A stretch of DNA of 64,000 bases from Rhizobium etli CFN 42 (lineage in GTDB: Bacteria > Pseudomonadota > Alphaproteobacteria > Rhizobiales > Rhizobiaceae), in NCBI RefSeq assembly GCF_000092045.1, contig NC_007761.1, positions 189,001-253,000 on the forward strand. The letters run 5' to 3'. Shown here piece after piece: positions 20,761 through 30,245 of the stretch. The notes below the pieces were generated by a model. It was not told the DNA's origin. It saw only the letters and a list, made by a program, of their open reading frames with translations, and ran no database searches. Numbering within the stretch: position 1 is the stretch's first letter; the number at the start of each line of letters is the position of its first letter. The position numbers and the translations under genes are program-made.

Positions 20761-21390
20761 TTATTTGGTTCCGTACATACGGTCGCCGGCATCGCCGAGG
20801 CCAGGCATAATGTAGCCCTTCTCGTTCAGATGGCTGTCGATCGCCGCGGTGAAGACCGGAACATCCGGATGCGCCGCGCGGAAGTTGCGGATGCCTTCCG
20901 GGGCGGCGAGCAGGCAGAGGAAGCGAATATTGTGGGCGCCGCGTTCCTTGAGCTTGTCGATCGCCGCAATCGAAGAATTGCCGGTCGCCAGCATCGGGTC
21001 GACGACGATGATCAGGCGCTCGGCCACATCTTCCGGCGCCTTGAAGTAATACTCGACCGGCTGCAGTGTCTCGTGATCGCGATAGACGCCGATATGCGAG
21101 ACGCGGGCGGAAGGCACGAGATCGAGCATGCCTTCGAGCAGCCCGTTGCCGGCGCGCAGGATCGAGGCGAAGACCAGCTTCTTGCCTTCCAGGATCGGCG
21201 AGTCCATCGTCTGCAGTGGCGTCTCGATCGTTGCCATGGTCAATTCGAGATCGCGGGTGACCTCGTAACAGAGCAGCGTGGAGATTTCGCGCAGCAGGCG
21301 CCGGAAACTTCCCGTCGATGTCTCCTTGCGTCGCATGATGGTGAGCTTGTGCTGCACAAGCGGGTGATCGATGACCGTGACGCCGTCCAT
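20761..21390 (-). CDS. upp: Uracil phosphoribosyltransferase
   Basis: This 209-residue salvage enzyme makes UMP from uracil and PRPP. The PRPP-binding loop [12 protein letters not shown] is at 129-140, and the uracil-binding C-terminal block [17 protein letters not shown] is intact. ATG 21390 gives the standard family length; another ATG 15 bases upstream is in frame. It recovers the uracil released from uridine and deoxyuridine by the neighbouring pathway. Confidence 0.95.
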   Translation of the reverse strand: MDGVTVIDHPLVQHKLTIMRRKETSTGSFRRLLREISTLLCYEVTRDLELTMATIETPLQTMDSPILEGKKLVFASILRAGNGLLEGMLDLVPSARVSHIGVYRDHETLQPVEYYFKAPEDVAERLIIVVDPMLATGNSSIAAIDKLKERGAHNIRFLCLLAAPEGIRNFRAAHPDVPVFTAAIDSHLNEKGYIMPGLGDAGDRMYGTK

Positions 21391-21514
21391 GGGGAAGCCT
21401 TTCATTCTTTCTATCGCATGTTTCTTTCACGGAAATTGGCCCGACCGCAAGAGTGCAGCCGAATTTGCCCCGATCTTCCCCAACCTCCGGAGCGGTCAAG
21501 AAAGGCTCTCACCC

Positions 21515-22483
21515 TCAAAGGCGGGCGAGCAGCGCCTTCCGCGTCTCCTCGTCGACGAAAGCCGCTTCGATTGCGACGCGCGTCATGGCGTCGATCTCCG
21601 CATCGCCGAAGCCGAAAGCTTCAGCGGCAAGCGCATACTCCCGTTCGAGCGACGTATGAAAGAAAGGCGGATCGTCCGAACTGATCGTCACCCGAACGCC
21701 CGCTTCCTTCAGCCGGCGCAGCGGGTGCGAAGCGAAATCGGGATAGACCCTGAGCGCGATATTGGAGCCCGGGCAGACCTCGAGCACAGTGCCGAGATCG
21801 GCAAGCCGCTTCACCAGATCGAGATCTTCGATGGCGCGCACGCCATGGCCGATGCGTGCGGGACGCACGGCATCGAGCGCGTCGGCGACGCTAAAGGCGC
21901 CGCAGACCTCGCCGGCATGGATGGTCAACCCCAGGCCGGCATCGCGGGCGATATCGAAAGCTCTGATATAATCGGCGACACGGCCCATGCGCTCTTCACC
22001 GGCCAGGTTGAAGCCGGTGATCAAGGGATTGCCGGCTTTTGCCGCATATTCGGCCGCTCCGATAACGCTCTCCGGGCCGAAATGGCGTTCGCCGGTGACG
22101 ATCAGGCGGGCCTCGATGCCGCTTTTGGCCTTGGCCCGCCGGATGCCTTCACAGACGCCGGATATATACGCATCTGCGCCGAGCCCGATGCGCTTGCCGT
22201 GGTCGGGCGACACGATGAGTTCGCTGTAGATCGTATTGATGCCGGCGAGTTCGTCGAGATAGGTTTCAGTTAGAAGCGCATAGTCCTCCTCGGTCCTGTA
22301 GACCTCCGAAACCTTATCGTAGCATTCGAGGAAACTTGCGAAATCATGCCAGATATAGACGCCGTCGCGCAGCTGGCCGCTGATGTCGATGCCGTATTTG
22401 CGCGCCTGCGCCTCGGTCAAAGCTGGCGATGCCGCACCCTCCAGATGGCAGTGCAGCTCGACCTTCTTCAAATGCGATGTCAC
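21515..22483 (-). CDS. add: Adenosine deaminase
   Basis: This 322-residue metal-dependent deaminase converts adenosine or deoxyadenosine to inosine or deoxyinosine. Active-site blocks are HCHLEG (11-16), IHAGE (188-192), GHG (212-214) and SSDDPPFF (268-275), which supply the zinc ligands and catalytic residues. Its start overlaps the deoB stop (ATGA), so the two are coupled. The product feeds the purine phosphorylase encoded nearby on the other strand. Adenine deaminase is a possible alternative within the family. Confidence 0.9.
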   Translation of the reverse strand: MTSHLKKVELHCHLEGAASPALTEAQARKYGIDISGQLRDGVYIWHDFASFLECYDKVSEVYRTEEDYALLTETYLDELAGINTIYSELIVSPDHGKRIGLGADAYISGVCEGIRRAKAKSGIEARLIVTGERHFGPESVIGAAEYAAKAGNPLITGFNLAGEERMGRVADYIRAFDIARDAGLGLTIHAGEVCGAFSVADALDAVRPARIGHGVRAIEDLDLVKRLADLGTVLEVCPGSNIALRVYPDFASHPLRRLKEAGVRVTISSDDPPFFHTSLEREYALAAEAFGFGDAEIDAMTRVAIEAAFVDEETRKALLARL

Positions 22484-23700
22484 AGAAAACTCCTTCCGTG
22501 CGGCCCTGCCGGAATGCCGAGATGCCGTGCAATGCTTTCGCCGATATCTGCATAGGTGCGGCGCACCCCGATCGAACGCGACCGGATGCCGGGGCCGAAG
22601 GCGATAATCGGCACGCGCTCGCGCGTATGGTCCGTGCCGCGCCAGGTCGGATCACAGCCATGATCGGCGGTGAGCACGACAAGGTCGCCGGGCTTCAGCT
22701 TCTTGTGGACTTCGGGCAGGCGCGCGTCGAAGGCTTCGAGGGCTGCGGCATAGCCCGGTACATCACGGCGATGGCCGTAATTCATGTCGAAATCGACGAA
22801 ATTGGTGAAGACGAGATCGCCGTCCTCGGCCGCGTCGATCGCCGAGAGCGACGCATCCATCAGCGCCTCGTTGCCTGTCGCCTTGATGACGCGCGAAATT
22901 CCCTGATGGGCGAAGATGTCGCCGATCTTTCCGACCGCATGCACGTGCCGGCCGTGCTGGAGGAGCCTGTCGAGCAAAGTCGGTTCCGGTGGCAGCACGG
23001 AAAAGTCGCGCCGGTTTCCGGTACGCTGGAAGGTGGACGCCGACTGGCCGATGAAGGGCCGGGCGATGATGCGGCCAATATTGTAGGGATCGAGCAGCCC
23101 GCGGGCGATACGGCAGAAGGTAAGCAGCCGATCGAGGCCGAAATGCGCTTCCTGCGCGGCGACCTGAAAGACCGAATCCGAGGAGGTATAGCAGATCGGT
23201 TTGCCGGTGCGGATATGCTCCTCACCGAGACGGGCGATGATCTCAGTTCCCGAGGCATGGCAGTTGCCGAGAATGCCGGGCACATCGCCTGCTCGGCACA
23301 AGGCTTCTATCAGTTCCGGCGGGAAGGCGTCGCCCTCCGTCGGGAAATACCCCCAATCGAAATTGACCGGGGTTCCCGCGATCTCCCAATGGCCCGAGGG
23401 CGTGTCCTTGCCGCGGGAAATCTCGTTGGCGGTTCCATAAACGCCGTAGACCTTCTCTGGAAGTGGCATGCCGGCCGGAAACTGACCGGAGGCCGCGCGC
23501 GCGATATGCATCAGCCCAAGTTCGGACATGTTGGGCAGGGAAAGCGGCCCGCTACGAAGCCCAGCGCGGTCTCCGGCACCGGCCGCGCAGAATTCGGCGA
23601 TATGGCCGAGCGTGTCGGCGCCCTCGTCGCCATAGGCTGCCGCATCCGGCGCCCCGCCGACGCCAAAGGAATCGAGAACGAAAAGAAAGGCGCGCGCCAT
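22480..23700 (-). CDS. deoB: Phosphopentomutase
   Basis: This 406-residue alkaline-phosphatase-fold mutase converts (deoxy)ribose-1-phosphate to the 5-phosphate, linking the phosphorylases to DeoC. It begins [15 protein letters not shown] with the metal Asp at residue 10. The phosphorylated Thr is in KDTPSGHWE, and the metal-binding C-terminal block reads [20 protein letters not shown]. The frame is open upstream to 23886, but ATG 23700 matches the family start and follows GGGGG. It heads the deoB-add-upp group. Confidence 0.95.
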   Translation of the reverse strand: MARAFLFVLDSFGVGGAPDAAAYGDEGADTLGHIAEFCAAGAGDRAGLRSGPLSLPNMSELGLMHIARAASGQFPAGMPLPEKVYGVYGTANEISRGKDTPSGHWEIAGTPVNFDWGYFPTEGDAFPPELIEALCRAGDVPGILGNCHASGTEIIARLGEEHIRTGKPICYTSSDSVFQVAAQEAHFGLDRLLTFCRIARGLLDPYNIGRIIARPFIGQSASTFQRTGNRRDFSVLPPEPTLLDRLLQHGRHVHAVGKIGDIFAHQGISRVIKATGNEALMDASLSAIDAAEDGDLVFTNFVDFDMNYGHRRDVPGYAAALEAFDARLPEVHKKLKPGDLVVLTADHGCDPTWRGTDHTRERVPIIAFGPGIRSRSIGVRRTYADIGESIARHLGIPAGPHGRSFL

Positions 23701-23803
23701 TTTACCCCCGAAAGGACCGATCGCCGGCCTCCGGACCGTCGGAGGCTGAAGCCCACGCATATAGTGCCGCGCCTGGCTTGGCAAATTCGAGATGGGGAAG
23801 GGG

Positions 23804-24385
23804 TCAGCAGTCGCCGCAGGGGATCGAGTCGCCTTGCCGCTGGCGGTAGAAGTAACTGCGCCTGATGGTAATCGTGCGCATCCCATCCGGCATGAAGTTC
23901 GGCGCGAACAGGAACATCGTATAGGGGATGCTGAGTTCGGTCCGAACGAGGAAGCTGTTTGCCGTTTTCATATCGGCCGGCACGTCGCTCACCGTCGCAT
24001 TCTTGGCATAAGGCGTCGTTCCGTCCTGCGCCCAGGACCAGAGCACTTTCGCATTGGCGCCGGCGTCGATCGAAATTCCGGTGATTTTCAGCGTCAGCGA
24101 TGTTGAATTGTAGGGCACGAACATCGCCGTTGCGACCGACGGCATCTGCGCGAGTGCGCTCTTCGTAACGGATTGCTGCTGCGTGACGAGGTCGGCGATT
24201 GAACCAGCGGCGCGTGTCGCGCGCTTGCTGACGCTGAGGCCGATCGTGATCTCGAAAGCGCCGATATAGAGCATCACGAGCACGGGAAAGAGGATCGCGA
24301 ATTCGATCGCTCCGGCGCCCTTGCGCTCTCGCGCCAGCCGACGCGCCGTCAGTACCAGTCTGGTGAACGGGTTGCGCATCGCCAT
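23804..24385 (-). CDS. TadE/TadG-like pseudopilin 2
   Basis: This 193-residue TadE-type minor pseudopilin has a short basic leader and then [20 protein letters not shown], the prepilin-like cleavage and hydrophobic segment processed by a TadV/CpaA-type peptidase. The C-terminal part is periplasmic with a Cys near the end (SIPCGDC). ATG 24385 overlaps the stop of the upstream TadE-like gene (TAATG). The pair sits apart from the main pilus cluster but belongs to it functionally by family. Confidence 0.8.
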   Translation of the reverse strand: MAMRNPFTRLVLTARRLARERKGAGAIEFAILFPVLVMLYIGAFEITIGLSVSKRATRAAGSIADLVTQQQSVTKSALAQMPSVATAMFVPYNSTSLTLKITGISIDAGANAKVLWSWAQDGTTPYAKNATVSDVPADMKTANSFLVRTELSIPYTMFLFAPNFMPDGMRTITIRRSYFYRQRQGDSIPCGDC

Positions 24386-25020
24386 TATGGATACTGCTCG
24401 TTCTGGAAGGCGGAGGTGGCGATAATCAGATATTGCGTCGGCATCGAACCGTCGGACGGACGGATCGTCGTGATATAGGGCCGGACCAGATCCGTGATGA
24501 TTTCCCATCGATAATAGGCGCGCAGCATGTTGATCGTGCCGGCACCGCCAGGCGTATATTTGAAGGCGGCGGTGTTGATGTCGGCATACCGGTCACTGGA
24601 AACCTTGGGGATCGTCGTCGGAATCGCCGAGAAGGAGCCGAACGTCTGCACATCCAGGTAAAGCTTGCTCGGCGTGGCGGCTTCGCTGGTCGAGCAGCTG
24701 ATCAGGATCGAGATCTCGTTGCAGAACGCCTGGCGGAATTGCGTCCGGCTCATATCGGTCGTACGGCCGAGATTGTAGGTGATCTGCCCGGTCCGCATCC
24801 GGCGGCTCATCGTATCGACGGCGTTGGAGACGAGTTCTTCGGCGGCGAAGGCGATGAAGGTTTCAAGGATGGCGAAGATCACGAGGAAGTACGGGATGGC
24901 AAGCAGCGCAAATTCGATCGCCGCTGCGCCGTCGCGCGAGCGGGCGACAGCGCGAAACTTGCAGAAACGGTCCGGCGCGTAGGCGCGCTCCCTATCCGTC
25001 TTCTGATCAACTACCGTCAT
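24385..25020 (-). CDS. TadE-like pseudopilin 1
   Basis: This 211-residue TadE-family protein has a leader rich in charged residues, then DGAAAIEFALLAIPYFLVIF as the cleavage and membrane segment (about residues 29-48). A periplasmic domain with two Cys near residues 105 and 113 (FCNEISILISCS) follows. ATG 25020 is preferred over an in-frame codon 33 bases upstream, though the ribosome site is weak. TadE/F/G proteins act in assembly and secretion of Flp pili. Confidence 0.8.
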   Translation of the reverse strand: MTVVDQKTDRERAYAPDRFCKFRAVARSRDGAAAIEFALLAIPYFLVIFAILETFIAFAAEELVSNAVDTMSRRMRTGQITYNLGRTTDMSRTQFRQAFCNEISILISCSTSEAATPSKLYLDVQTFGSFSAIPTTIPKVSSDRYADINTAAFKYTPGGAGTINMLRAYYRWEIITDLVRPYITTIRPSDGSMPTQYLIIATSAFQNEQYP

Positions 25021-25107
25021 TGCCTGGACCCAAGCGACATCTCTGCCTGCCACACTAGGGTCCGTTCGTTGATTTTCCGTTTCAGGCCGATACGACGATT
25101 TTAACTA

Positions 25108-25380
25108 AGAGCCCTTCCTGGTCAGAATGAAGCATTCCGCCAGAGCAGGTTTGCCTCAGGCCAGAGGCGATTAGCGATGGGCATACCTCCAAGTACGTCC
25201 GACCGATCGCCTCTGATCCTGGCGGAAAGATGCGCGGCCCACCGGCCGCACCGCTTCGAAATGGCGAAGCGATCAGTGCGTTCGGCGCTTTTTTAGAGCT
25301 GGGCTACGACGCGCGCCGGCCGGTCGATCATCCGACTCCGTTGAGCTAACAGAATGCTTGAACCTGACCAGGAAAGGCGC
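25108..25380 (+). repeat. RIME-like repeat, copy B, with terminal inverted repeats
   Basis: This 273-bp element aligns with the reverse complement of 10744-11065. Its ends are imperfect inverted repeats of about 34 bp: the left reads GAGCCCTTCCTGGTCAG, then AAGCATTC; the right, reversed, reads GCGCCTTTCCTGGTCAG, then AAGCATTC. The inner part has large palindromes. It lies between the TadE-like pair and the CpaC-N-domain gene, with no gene interrupted. Confidence 0.85.
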
Positions 25381-25408
25381 TGATGCCAGAATATCCGCGC
25401 CGGGCCGA

Positions 25409-25819
25409 TCAGGGTGACGTGGCGCCGGCGGCCGCTTGCTGCGCATGCTGCTCGCAATTGGGCGTGCAGGACAGCACGGAGCGCTCGGTCTGCCGGTAGA
25501 CGCGCACCGTGTTGCCCTCGTCTATCGACACAAGGATGCGCTCGTCGAGAATCGCGTTGCCGTCAGCGTCCAGAAGAACCAGATTGGTGGTTCCGAAGCT
25601 GCGTCCAGTCAGCACGATCGTCTTGGCATCGGCTACGGTCGCATCGGCAACCTGGGCATTGCCGACGATGACCTTGCTGACGGGGCGGTCGAGCTTCAAG
25701 ACGCGCGCGTGATCCATATAGACGCGCAGCATGTCATCGTCTGCGGCCGAGGAAACTCCCGAAATACCGGAAACGGCGATCATGCTGGCAAAGAAAATGG
25801 TTTTGCCGCTCGATGACAT
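25409..25819 (-). CDS. Pilus assembly N-terminal domain protein (CpaC-N-like)
   Basis: This 136-residue secreted protein has a signal peptide (about residues 1-25, ending SSAA) followed by a single pilus-assembly N domain: VLKLDRPVSKVIVGNAQVADATV, then GRSFGTTNLVLLDADG. The same domain forms the N-terminus of the secretin CpaC encoded downstream on the other strand, but here there is no secretin domain. Two Cys are near the C-terminus (SCTPNC). ATG 25819 follows GAGG. It may act with the CpaC channel at the outer membrane. Confidence 0.8.
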   Translation of the reverse strand: MSSSGKTIFFASMIAVSGISGVSSAADDDMLRVYMDHARVLKLDRPVSKVIVGNAQVADATVADAKTIVLTGRSFGTTNLVLLDADGNAILDERILVSIDEGNTVRVYRQTERSVLSCTPNCEQHAQQAAAGATSP

Positions 25820-26198
25820 ATGGTCCTCTTTCACGATCACAGCGCAATAGGAGATAGAATGGAAAAAAATGGTGAATGAAGCCTTAAACTCGCCATGCTG
25901 TTTCGCGGTGAAGCAGGATGATCTGATTTGGCACTGGCTCCGGCCGGGGTGTGTTGCGGCTGGATGCGGTGCCTGTGCTGTTTCCGGATGAATCCCGTTG
26001 TTAACCTCTGAATATCATTAAATATCGAGCGAAATGAATAAGGTAAAGCTTACCCTGCAGGAGCCTCCGGCGGCTTTCACATGCCGTTAACTCTTTTTCT
26101 TAAGCCGATGGAAACGCCCATTCATTAGATTGCGGTTCATCCGATCAACGGCAACAGTTGGCGGACGTGCTGAACATCAACTGGAGTTAGGAGTACCC
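25820..26198. promoter_or_regulatory. Divergent non-coding region upstream of the pilin gene
   Basis: These 379 bases contain no convincing gene. The region is AT-richer than the flanks, with several TTAA-containing stretches (for example near 25999, 26087 and 26099). It must carry the pilin promoter and that of the minus-strand CpaC-N-like gene. No exact TTAA-N7-TTAA CtrA site was found here by eye. Confidence 0.5.
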
Positions 26199-26405
26199 AT
26201 GACCAAGCTTTTTAGCCGTTTTCTGAAGGACGAATCCGGCGCGACCGCAATCGAATACGGCCTGATCGCCGCCCTCATTTCCGTAGCACTGATTGCTGGC
26301 GCTACATCCCTGGGGGGCAAGATCGGCGACACGTTCAATAACCTCAGCGACCGCATGGATGATGCCGCCACCAAAGCTGCAGCGACGACCACGACCACCC
26401 CGTAA
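26199..26405 (+). CDS. pilA: Flp/Fap-type major pilin
   Basis: This 68-residue type IVb Flp prepilin has a short leader MTKLFSRFLKDESG, then ATAIEYGLIAALISVALIAG with the conserved Glu and Tyr after the cleavage site. The tail is rich in Ala and Thr. ATG 26199 follows TTAGGAG. The mature subunit polymerises into Tad pili used for surface attachment. A terminator directly after it suggests a strong monocistronic transcript, with lower read-through into cpaA. Confidence 0.95.
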   Translation: MTKLFSRFLKDESGATAIEYGLIAALISVALIAGATSLGGKIGDTFNNLSDRMDDAATKAAATTTTTP

Positions 26406-26470
26406 ATAGGTGCCGTCAGGCGGCGGTAGGATAATGCTAGCCGGATTTCCTTCAGCCGAATTATCGAGCG

Positions 26471-26503
26471 GGCTCACGCGCTGAACGGCCGTGAGCCTTT
26501 TCG
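26471..26503 (+). terminator. Terminator after the pilin gene
   Basis: The stem GGCTCACG / CGTGAGCC (26471-26478 with 26490-26497) has an 11-base loop and is followed by TTTTCGC. Its position between pilA and cpaA suits a high pilin-to-machinery ratio. Confidence 0.7.
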
Positions 26504-26528
26504 CATTCTGTTAAGATCGGGTATACGC

Positions 26529-27041
26529 ATGATCGCAGCTGCAGTCTTTGTAATACTGCCACTCTGCCTCGCCATGGCGGCCTTCTCGGATCTGTTCACC
26601 ATGACGATCCCGAACCGTATTTCCCTGATCCTTGTTGTCTCTTTCCTCGCACTGGCGCCGTTTTTTGGTCTCGGCCTGCAGGCGATCGGCACGCATCTTG
26701 CCGCCGGCGCGATCGTCTTTGCCGCATGCTTCGCTCTTTTTGCCTTTAATGTGATGGGCGGCGGAGACGCAAAACTGTTGACCGCCACCGCGCTCTGGTT
26801 CGGTCTGAACGAATCCCTGCTTTTCCTGATGACCGATGTTGCCATTATCGGCGGCCTCCTTACCCTGCTCATCCTGCTGGTGAGGGGACAGTCGAATACC
26901 ATCCTTGCGATCGGACTGCCGGTGCCGAACTCTTTGCTGCTCGCCAAGAAGATCCCCTACGGCATCGCCATCGCGATCGGAGGCTTCATGGCCTTCCCGT
27001 CCTCGCCGCTCTTCATCGCTGCGCTGGAAAGCTTGAAATAA
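26529..27041 (+). CDS. cpaA: Prepilin peptidase CpaA (TadV-like)
   Basis: This 170-residue polytopic A24 aspartic peptidase processes the Flp prepilin. The two catalytic aspartates are visible: one in SDLFTMTIPNRIS near residue 18, one in the GGGD motif (MGGGDAKLL, about residue 81). It lacks the N-methylation domain of PilD-type enzymes, as usual for CpaA. The ribosome site before ATG 26529 is weak. Confidence 0.92.
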   Translation: MIAAAVFVILPLCLAMAAFSDLFTMTIPNRISLILVVSFLALAPFFGLGLQAIGTHLAAGAIVFAACFALFAFNVMGGGDAKLLTATALWFGLNESLLFLMTDVAIIGGLLTLLILLVRGQSNTILAIGLPVPNSLLLAKKIPYGIAIAIGGFMAFPSSPLFIAALESLK

Positions 27042-27083
27042 CGGCATTTTAAATGCCCGTTAACTTAAAATGTAAGCATTCCA

Positions 27084-27091
27084 TTAACCAT
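27084..27091 (+). promoter_or_regulatory. CtrA-like half site upstream of cpaB
   Basis: The octamer TTAACCAT occurs 60 bases before the cpaB start, inside an AT-rich gap that also contains TTAACTTAA at 27060-27068. TTAACCAT is the core of CtrA binding sites in alphaproteobacteria, and CtrA controls pilus genes in Caulobacter. Binding here is inferred only. Confidence 0.4.
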
Positions 27092-27151
27092 AATTATACC
27101 AATTCCTGAGCATTCTGCAGGGCGAACATATCGTGCCCTGAGGAATGATCG

Positions 27152-27967
27152 ATGAAACCGGCTCGCCTTATAATTCTCGCTGTCGCCGTGGTGGCAGCCG
27201 GCCTAGCCGGGCTCCTGGCAATGCGCATGGCCGGCAGCGGTGGCGTCGTCACCCAGGTGCAGTCGGTTATCAAGAAAGAACCCACCGTCAATATTCTCGT
27301 CTCGAACAAAAATCTGCCGGTCGGAGCGAGACTGGGCGACGACTCGGTGCATTGGATGGCCTGGCCGAAGGAGGGCGTCGTTCAAGGCTTCATCACCGAA
27401 GCCGACAGGCCAGATGCGATCAAGGACCTGCAGGGCGCCGTCGTGCGTCTGCCGATCTTCGAAGGCGAGCCGATCCGGCCCGAAAAGGTCGCCGATTCCA
27501 GCAGCCGCATTCTGTCCTCGCTGTTGCCGGCCGGCAAACGCGCCGTTGCGACCGAGATATCTGTGGCAACAGGCGCCGGCGGTTTCATTCTGCCGAACGA
27601 TCGCGTCGATGTCATCATGGTCCGCAAGGGTACCGAGGCCAACAAGCTCATCACCGAGACCGTGCTGAGCAATGTGCGCGTTCTCGCCATCGACCAGCAG
27701 ATCCAGGAAAAGGACGATGGCTCGAAGACAGTGGTCGGCACGACCGCAACGCTCGAGCTGACCCCCGACCAGACGAAAGTTCTCGCCGTTGCCCAGCAGA
27801 TGGCTGACCGGCTTTCGCTCGCTCTGCGCTCCGTCGCCGATGCGCAGGAGCAGGATACCAGTGCGGCGGACTATCTGCTGAGCGGCGACAACGGCAGCGC
27901 GATCATTCAGGTCATCAAGTCGGGCGCCATCGTGACGGATGCCGGCGCAGCGCCGAAGGCGGAGTAA
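27152..27967 (+). CDS. cpaB: Flp pilus assembly protein CpaB (RcpC-like)
   Basis: This 271-residue inner-membrane-anchored periplasmic protein has an N-terminal helix (residues 4-28). A SAF-like domain (NILVSNKNLPVGARLGDDSVHW and onwards) and the CpaB/RcpC domain follow, the latter with AVATEISVATGAGGFILPNDRVDVIM. It is an accessory or alignment component of the Tad secretion channel. ATG 27152 follows GAGG. The next gene begins 12 bases after its stop. Confidence 0.9.
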   Translation: MKPARLIILAVAVVAAGLAGLLAMRMAGSGGVVTQVQSVIKKEPTVNILVSNKNLPVGARLGDDSVHWMAWPKEGVVQGFITEADRPDAIKDLQGAVVRLPIFEGEPIRPEKVADSSSRILSSLLPAGKRAVATEISVATGAGGFILPNDRVDVIMVRKGTEANKLITETVLSNVRVLAIDQQIQEKDDGSKTVVGTTATLELTPDQTKVLAVAQQMADRLSLALRSVADAQEQDTSAADYLLSGDNGSAIIQVIKSGAIVTDAGAAPKAE

Positions 27968-27979
27968 AGGGACGTGCAA

Positions 27980-29476
27980 ATGGGTAATTCAACACGGCGC
28001 GCCAAGCTTCTCCTGACAGGCTGCCTTTCGCTGGCAGTTGGCGCGACCGGCATCGCACCGGCCTCTTTCGGACCGCTTCTCGTTGTCAATGAGGCGCGTG
28101 CCGCGGAAAGCCTTGTCCGCATCTCGCAAACCGGCCCCGACGCCCATCGCCGGCTGAAGCTCGGGCTGAACAAGGCCGTCGTCGTCGATCTGCCGGAGGA
28201 TGCTCACGATATCCTCGTCTCCGACCCGACGATGGCTGATGCCGTCACCCGCACTTCGCGGCGCATCTACCTGTTCGGCAAGAAGGTCGGCCAAACGAAT
28301 ATCTTTGTCTTCGGCGCCGGCGGGCAGGAAGTCGTCAATCTTGATATTGAGATCGAGCGCGATGTCTCCGGCCTTGAAACCAATCTCCGCCGTTTCATTC
28401 CCGACTCCAACATCAAAGTCGAAATCGTCTCCGACAATATCGTGCTGACCGGCACCGTTCGCACGCCGCAGGACGCCACGCAGGCGGCCGATCTGGCGCA
28501 GGTCTTCCTGAAGGGCGGCGAAGCGACGACGAGAACCGAGACGGCATCCGGCACCGGCGGCGACAGCTCGGTGGCACTCTTTGCCGAAGGCCGCCAGACG
28601 TCGCAGGTCGTCAACCTCCTGCAGATCCAGGGCGAGGATCAGGTCACCCTCAAGGTGACGATCACCGAGGTTCGCCGCGAGGTGCTGAAGCAGCTCGGCT
28701 TCGACAATCTCGTTTCCAATTCCTCCGGCATGACGGTCGCCCAGCTTGGCAGTCCTAACGCCGACAGCGCAACGGCAACCGTCGGCGGCGGCCTGGCGGC
28801 GCTCTTCAAAAGTTCGATCGGCAAATACGACATTTCCACTTATCTCAACGCGCTGGAGCAGGCCAAGGTGGTCAGGACGCTTGCAGAGCCGACGTTGACG
28901 GCGATATCCGGCCAGGCGGCGACCTTCAATTCCGGCGGCCAGCAGCTTTATTCGACGACCGACAATAACGGCAACGTCACTGTCGTTCCCTTCAACTACG
29001 GTATCAATCTTGCCTTCAAACCGGTCGTGCTGTCGTCTGGACGCATCAGCCTGGAGATCAAGACCAACGTCTCCGAGCCGGTGGCCGGCAGCGGCAACGC
29101 CACCTATCAGCGCCGTTCGGCGGAGACCTCGGTGGAACTGCCCTCGGGCGGCTCGATCGCTCTGGCCGGCCTCATCCGTGACAATGTTTCCCAGACGATG
29201 GGCGGCACACCCGGCGTCTCCAAGATCCCGCTGCTCGGCACGCTCTTCCGCCAGAAGGGTTTCGAACGTCAGGAAACCGAACTTGTCATCATCGCGACAC
29301 CCTACCTGGTGCGTCCGGTGGCGCGGAACCAGCTCAACCGGCCGGATGACAATTTTAGCCCCGAGAATGACGGCGCAACCTTCTTCCTCAACCGTGTGAA
29401 CAAGGTCTATGGCCGCCGCGAGGCGCCCGTCGCCGACGCTCAGTTCCACGGCTCGATCGGGTTCATCTACAAATGA
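27980..29476 (+). CDS. cpaC: Flp pilus secretin CpaC (RcpA-like)
   Basis: This 498-residue outer-membrane secretin forms the pilus exit channel. It has a signal peptide, then the pilus-assembly N domain (KLGLNKAVVVDLPEDAHDIL), a BON-like segment (VEIVSDNIVLTGTVRTPQDA), and the C-terminal secretin domain ending VPFNYGINLAFKPVV and GTPGVSKIPLLGTLFRQ. ATG 27980 is chosen because AAGGGA has proper spacing to it, not to the GTG six bases earlier. It overlaps cpaD by ATGA. Confidence 0.93.
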   Translation: MGNSTRRAKLLLTGCLSLAVGATGIAPASFGPLLVVNEARAAESLVRISQTGPDAHRRLKLGLNKAVVVDLPEDAHDILVSDPTMADAVTRTSRRIYLFGKKVGQTNIFVFGAGGQEVVNLDIEIERDVSGLETNLRRFIPDSNIKVEIVSDNIVLTGTVRTPQDATQAADLAQVFLKGGEATTRTETASGTGGDSSVALFAEGRQTSQVVNLLQIQGEDQVTLKVTITEVRREVLKQLGFDNLVSNSSGMTVAQLGSPNADSATATVGGGLAALFKSSIGKYDISTYLNALEQAKVVRTLAEPTLTAISGQAATFNSGGQQLYSTTDNNGNVTVVPFNYGINLAFKPVVLSSGRISLEIKTNVSEPVAGSGNATYQRRSAETSVELPSGGSIALAGLIRDNVSQTMGGTPGVSKIPLLGTLFRQKGFERQETELVIIATPYLVRPVARNQLNRPDDNFSPENDGATFFLNRVNKVYGRREAPVADAQFHGSIGFIYK

Positions 29477-30231
29477 GCGGGGCACGATCGGCAGCAATGG
29501 CACAGAACAGAGATCAGGCGATGGCCCATATGAATGCGACGACACCCCGCCTCGGTTACTCCAGAGCGCTTGTTACCACGGTCGTCATCTCGGTGGCGAT
29601 CCTTTCCGGATGCGCCGGTCCGCATGACCAGCTGACGACAGGCGGGATTCCTGACGACTACCGCGCCCGCCATCCGATCATCGTCACGGAGGCCGAGCAG
29701 ACGGTGGATATACCCGTCGCCTCGACCGACCGCCGCCTGACCATCGCCCAGCGCGACCTCATCCGCGGCTTTGCTGCCAACTACATTTCACGCGCCTCGG
29801 GCCCGGTTTATGTCCTGTCGCCGGAAGGTTCGCCCAATTCCGCGGCCGCCGATCAGCTGCGCAACCAGGTCCGTGCCGAGCTGACGACAAGAGGAATCGC
29901 AAGCTCGAAGATCATCAATACGTCCTATGCGGCTGCCGGCGCCGGCGATGCTGCGCCGATCCGGCTGAGCTTTACCGGCACGACCGCGATCACCACGCAA
30001 TGCGGCCAGTGGCCGAAGGATATCTCGAACGATCTCGCCAACCAGAACTACTATAATTTTGGCTGCGCCTCGCAGAACAATCTCGCCGCCCAGATCGCCA
30101 ATCCGGAGGACCTGGTGGCACCCCGCGGCATGACCCCGATCGATGCACAGCGGCGCAACAACGCGATCCAGGAATACCGGACGACGACGTCGACGATCGA
30201 GGATGTCGCCGGCAGCGACAGCAGCTTCTGA
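29473..30231 (+). CDS. cpaD: Flp pilus assembly lipoprotein CpaD
   Basis: This 252-residue CpaD-family protein has a lipobox in a hydrophobic segment (AILSGCAG, Cys at about residue 46), so it is probably anchored in the outer membrane and helps the secretin. The conserved C-terminal block NFGCASQNNLAAQIANPEDL is present. The first ATG overlaps cpaC; an in-frame ATG later (MNATTPR) would give a more usual signal length and cannot be excluded. Confidence 0.88.
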   Translation: MSGARSAAMAQNRDQAMAHMNATTPRLGYSRALVTTVVISVAILSGCAGPHDQLTTGGIPDDYRARHPIIVTEAEQTVDIPVASTDRRLTIAQRDLIRGFAANYISRASGPVYVLSPEGSPNSAAADQLRNQVRAELTTRGIASSKIINTSYAAAGAGDAAPIRLSFTGTTAITTQCGQWPKDISNDLANQNYYNFGCASQNNLAAQIANPEDLVAPRGMTPIDAQRRNNAIQEYRTTTSTIEDVAGSDSSF

Positions 30232-30245
30232 GGCGGAACGGGACG

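Noticed and set aside
25999..26112. CtrA site upstream of the pilin gene
   Set aside because: TTAA pairs there are spaced by 9 bases or more, not the usual 7, and no TTAACCAT octamer was found.
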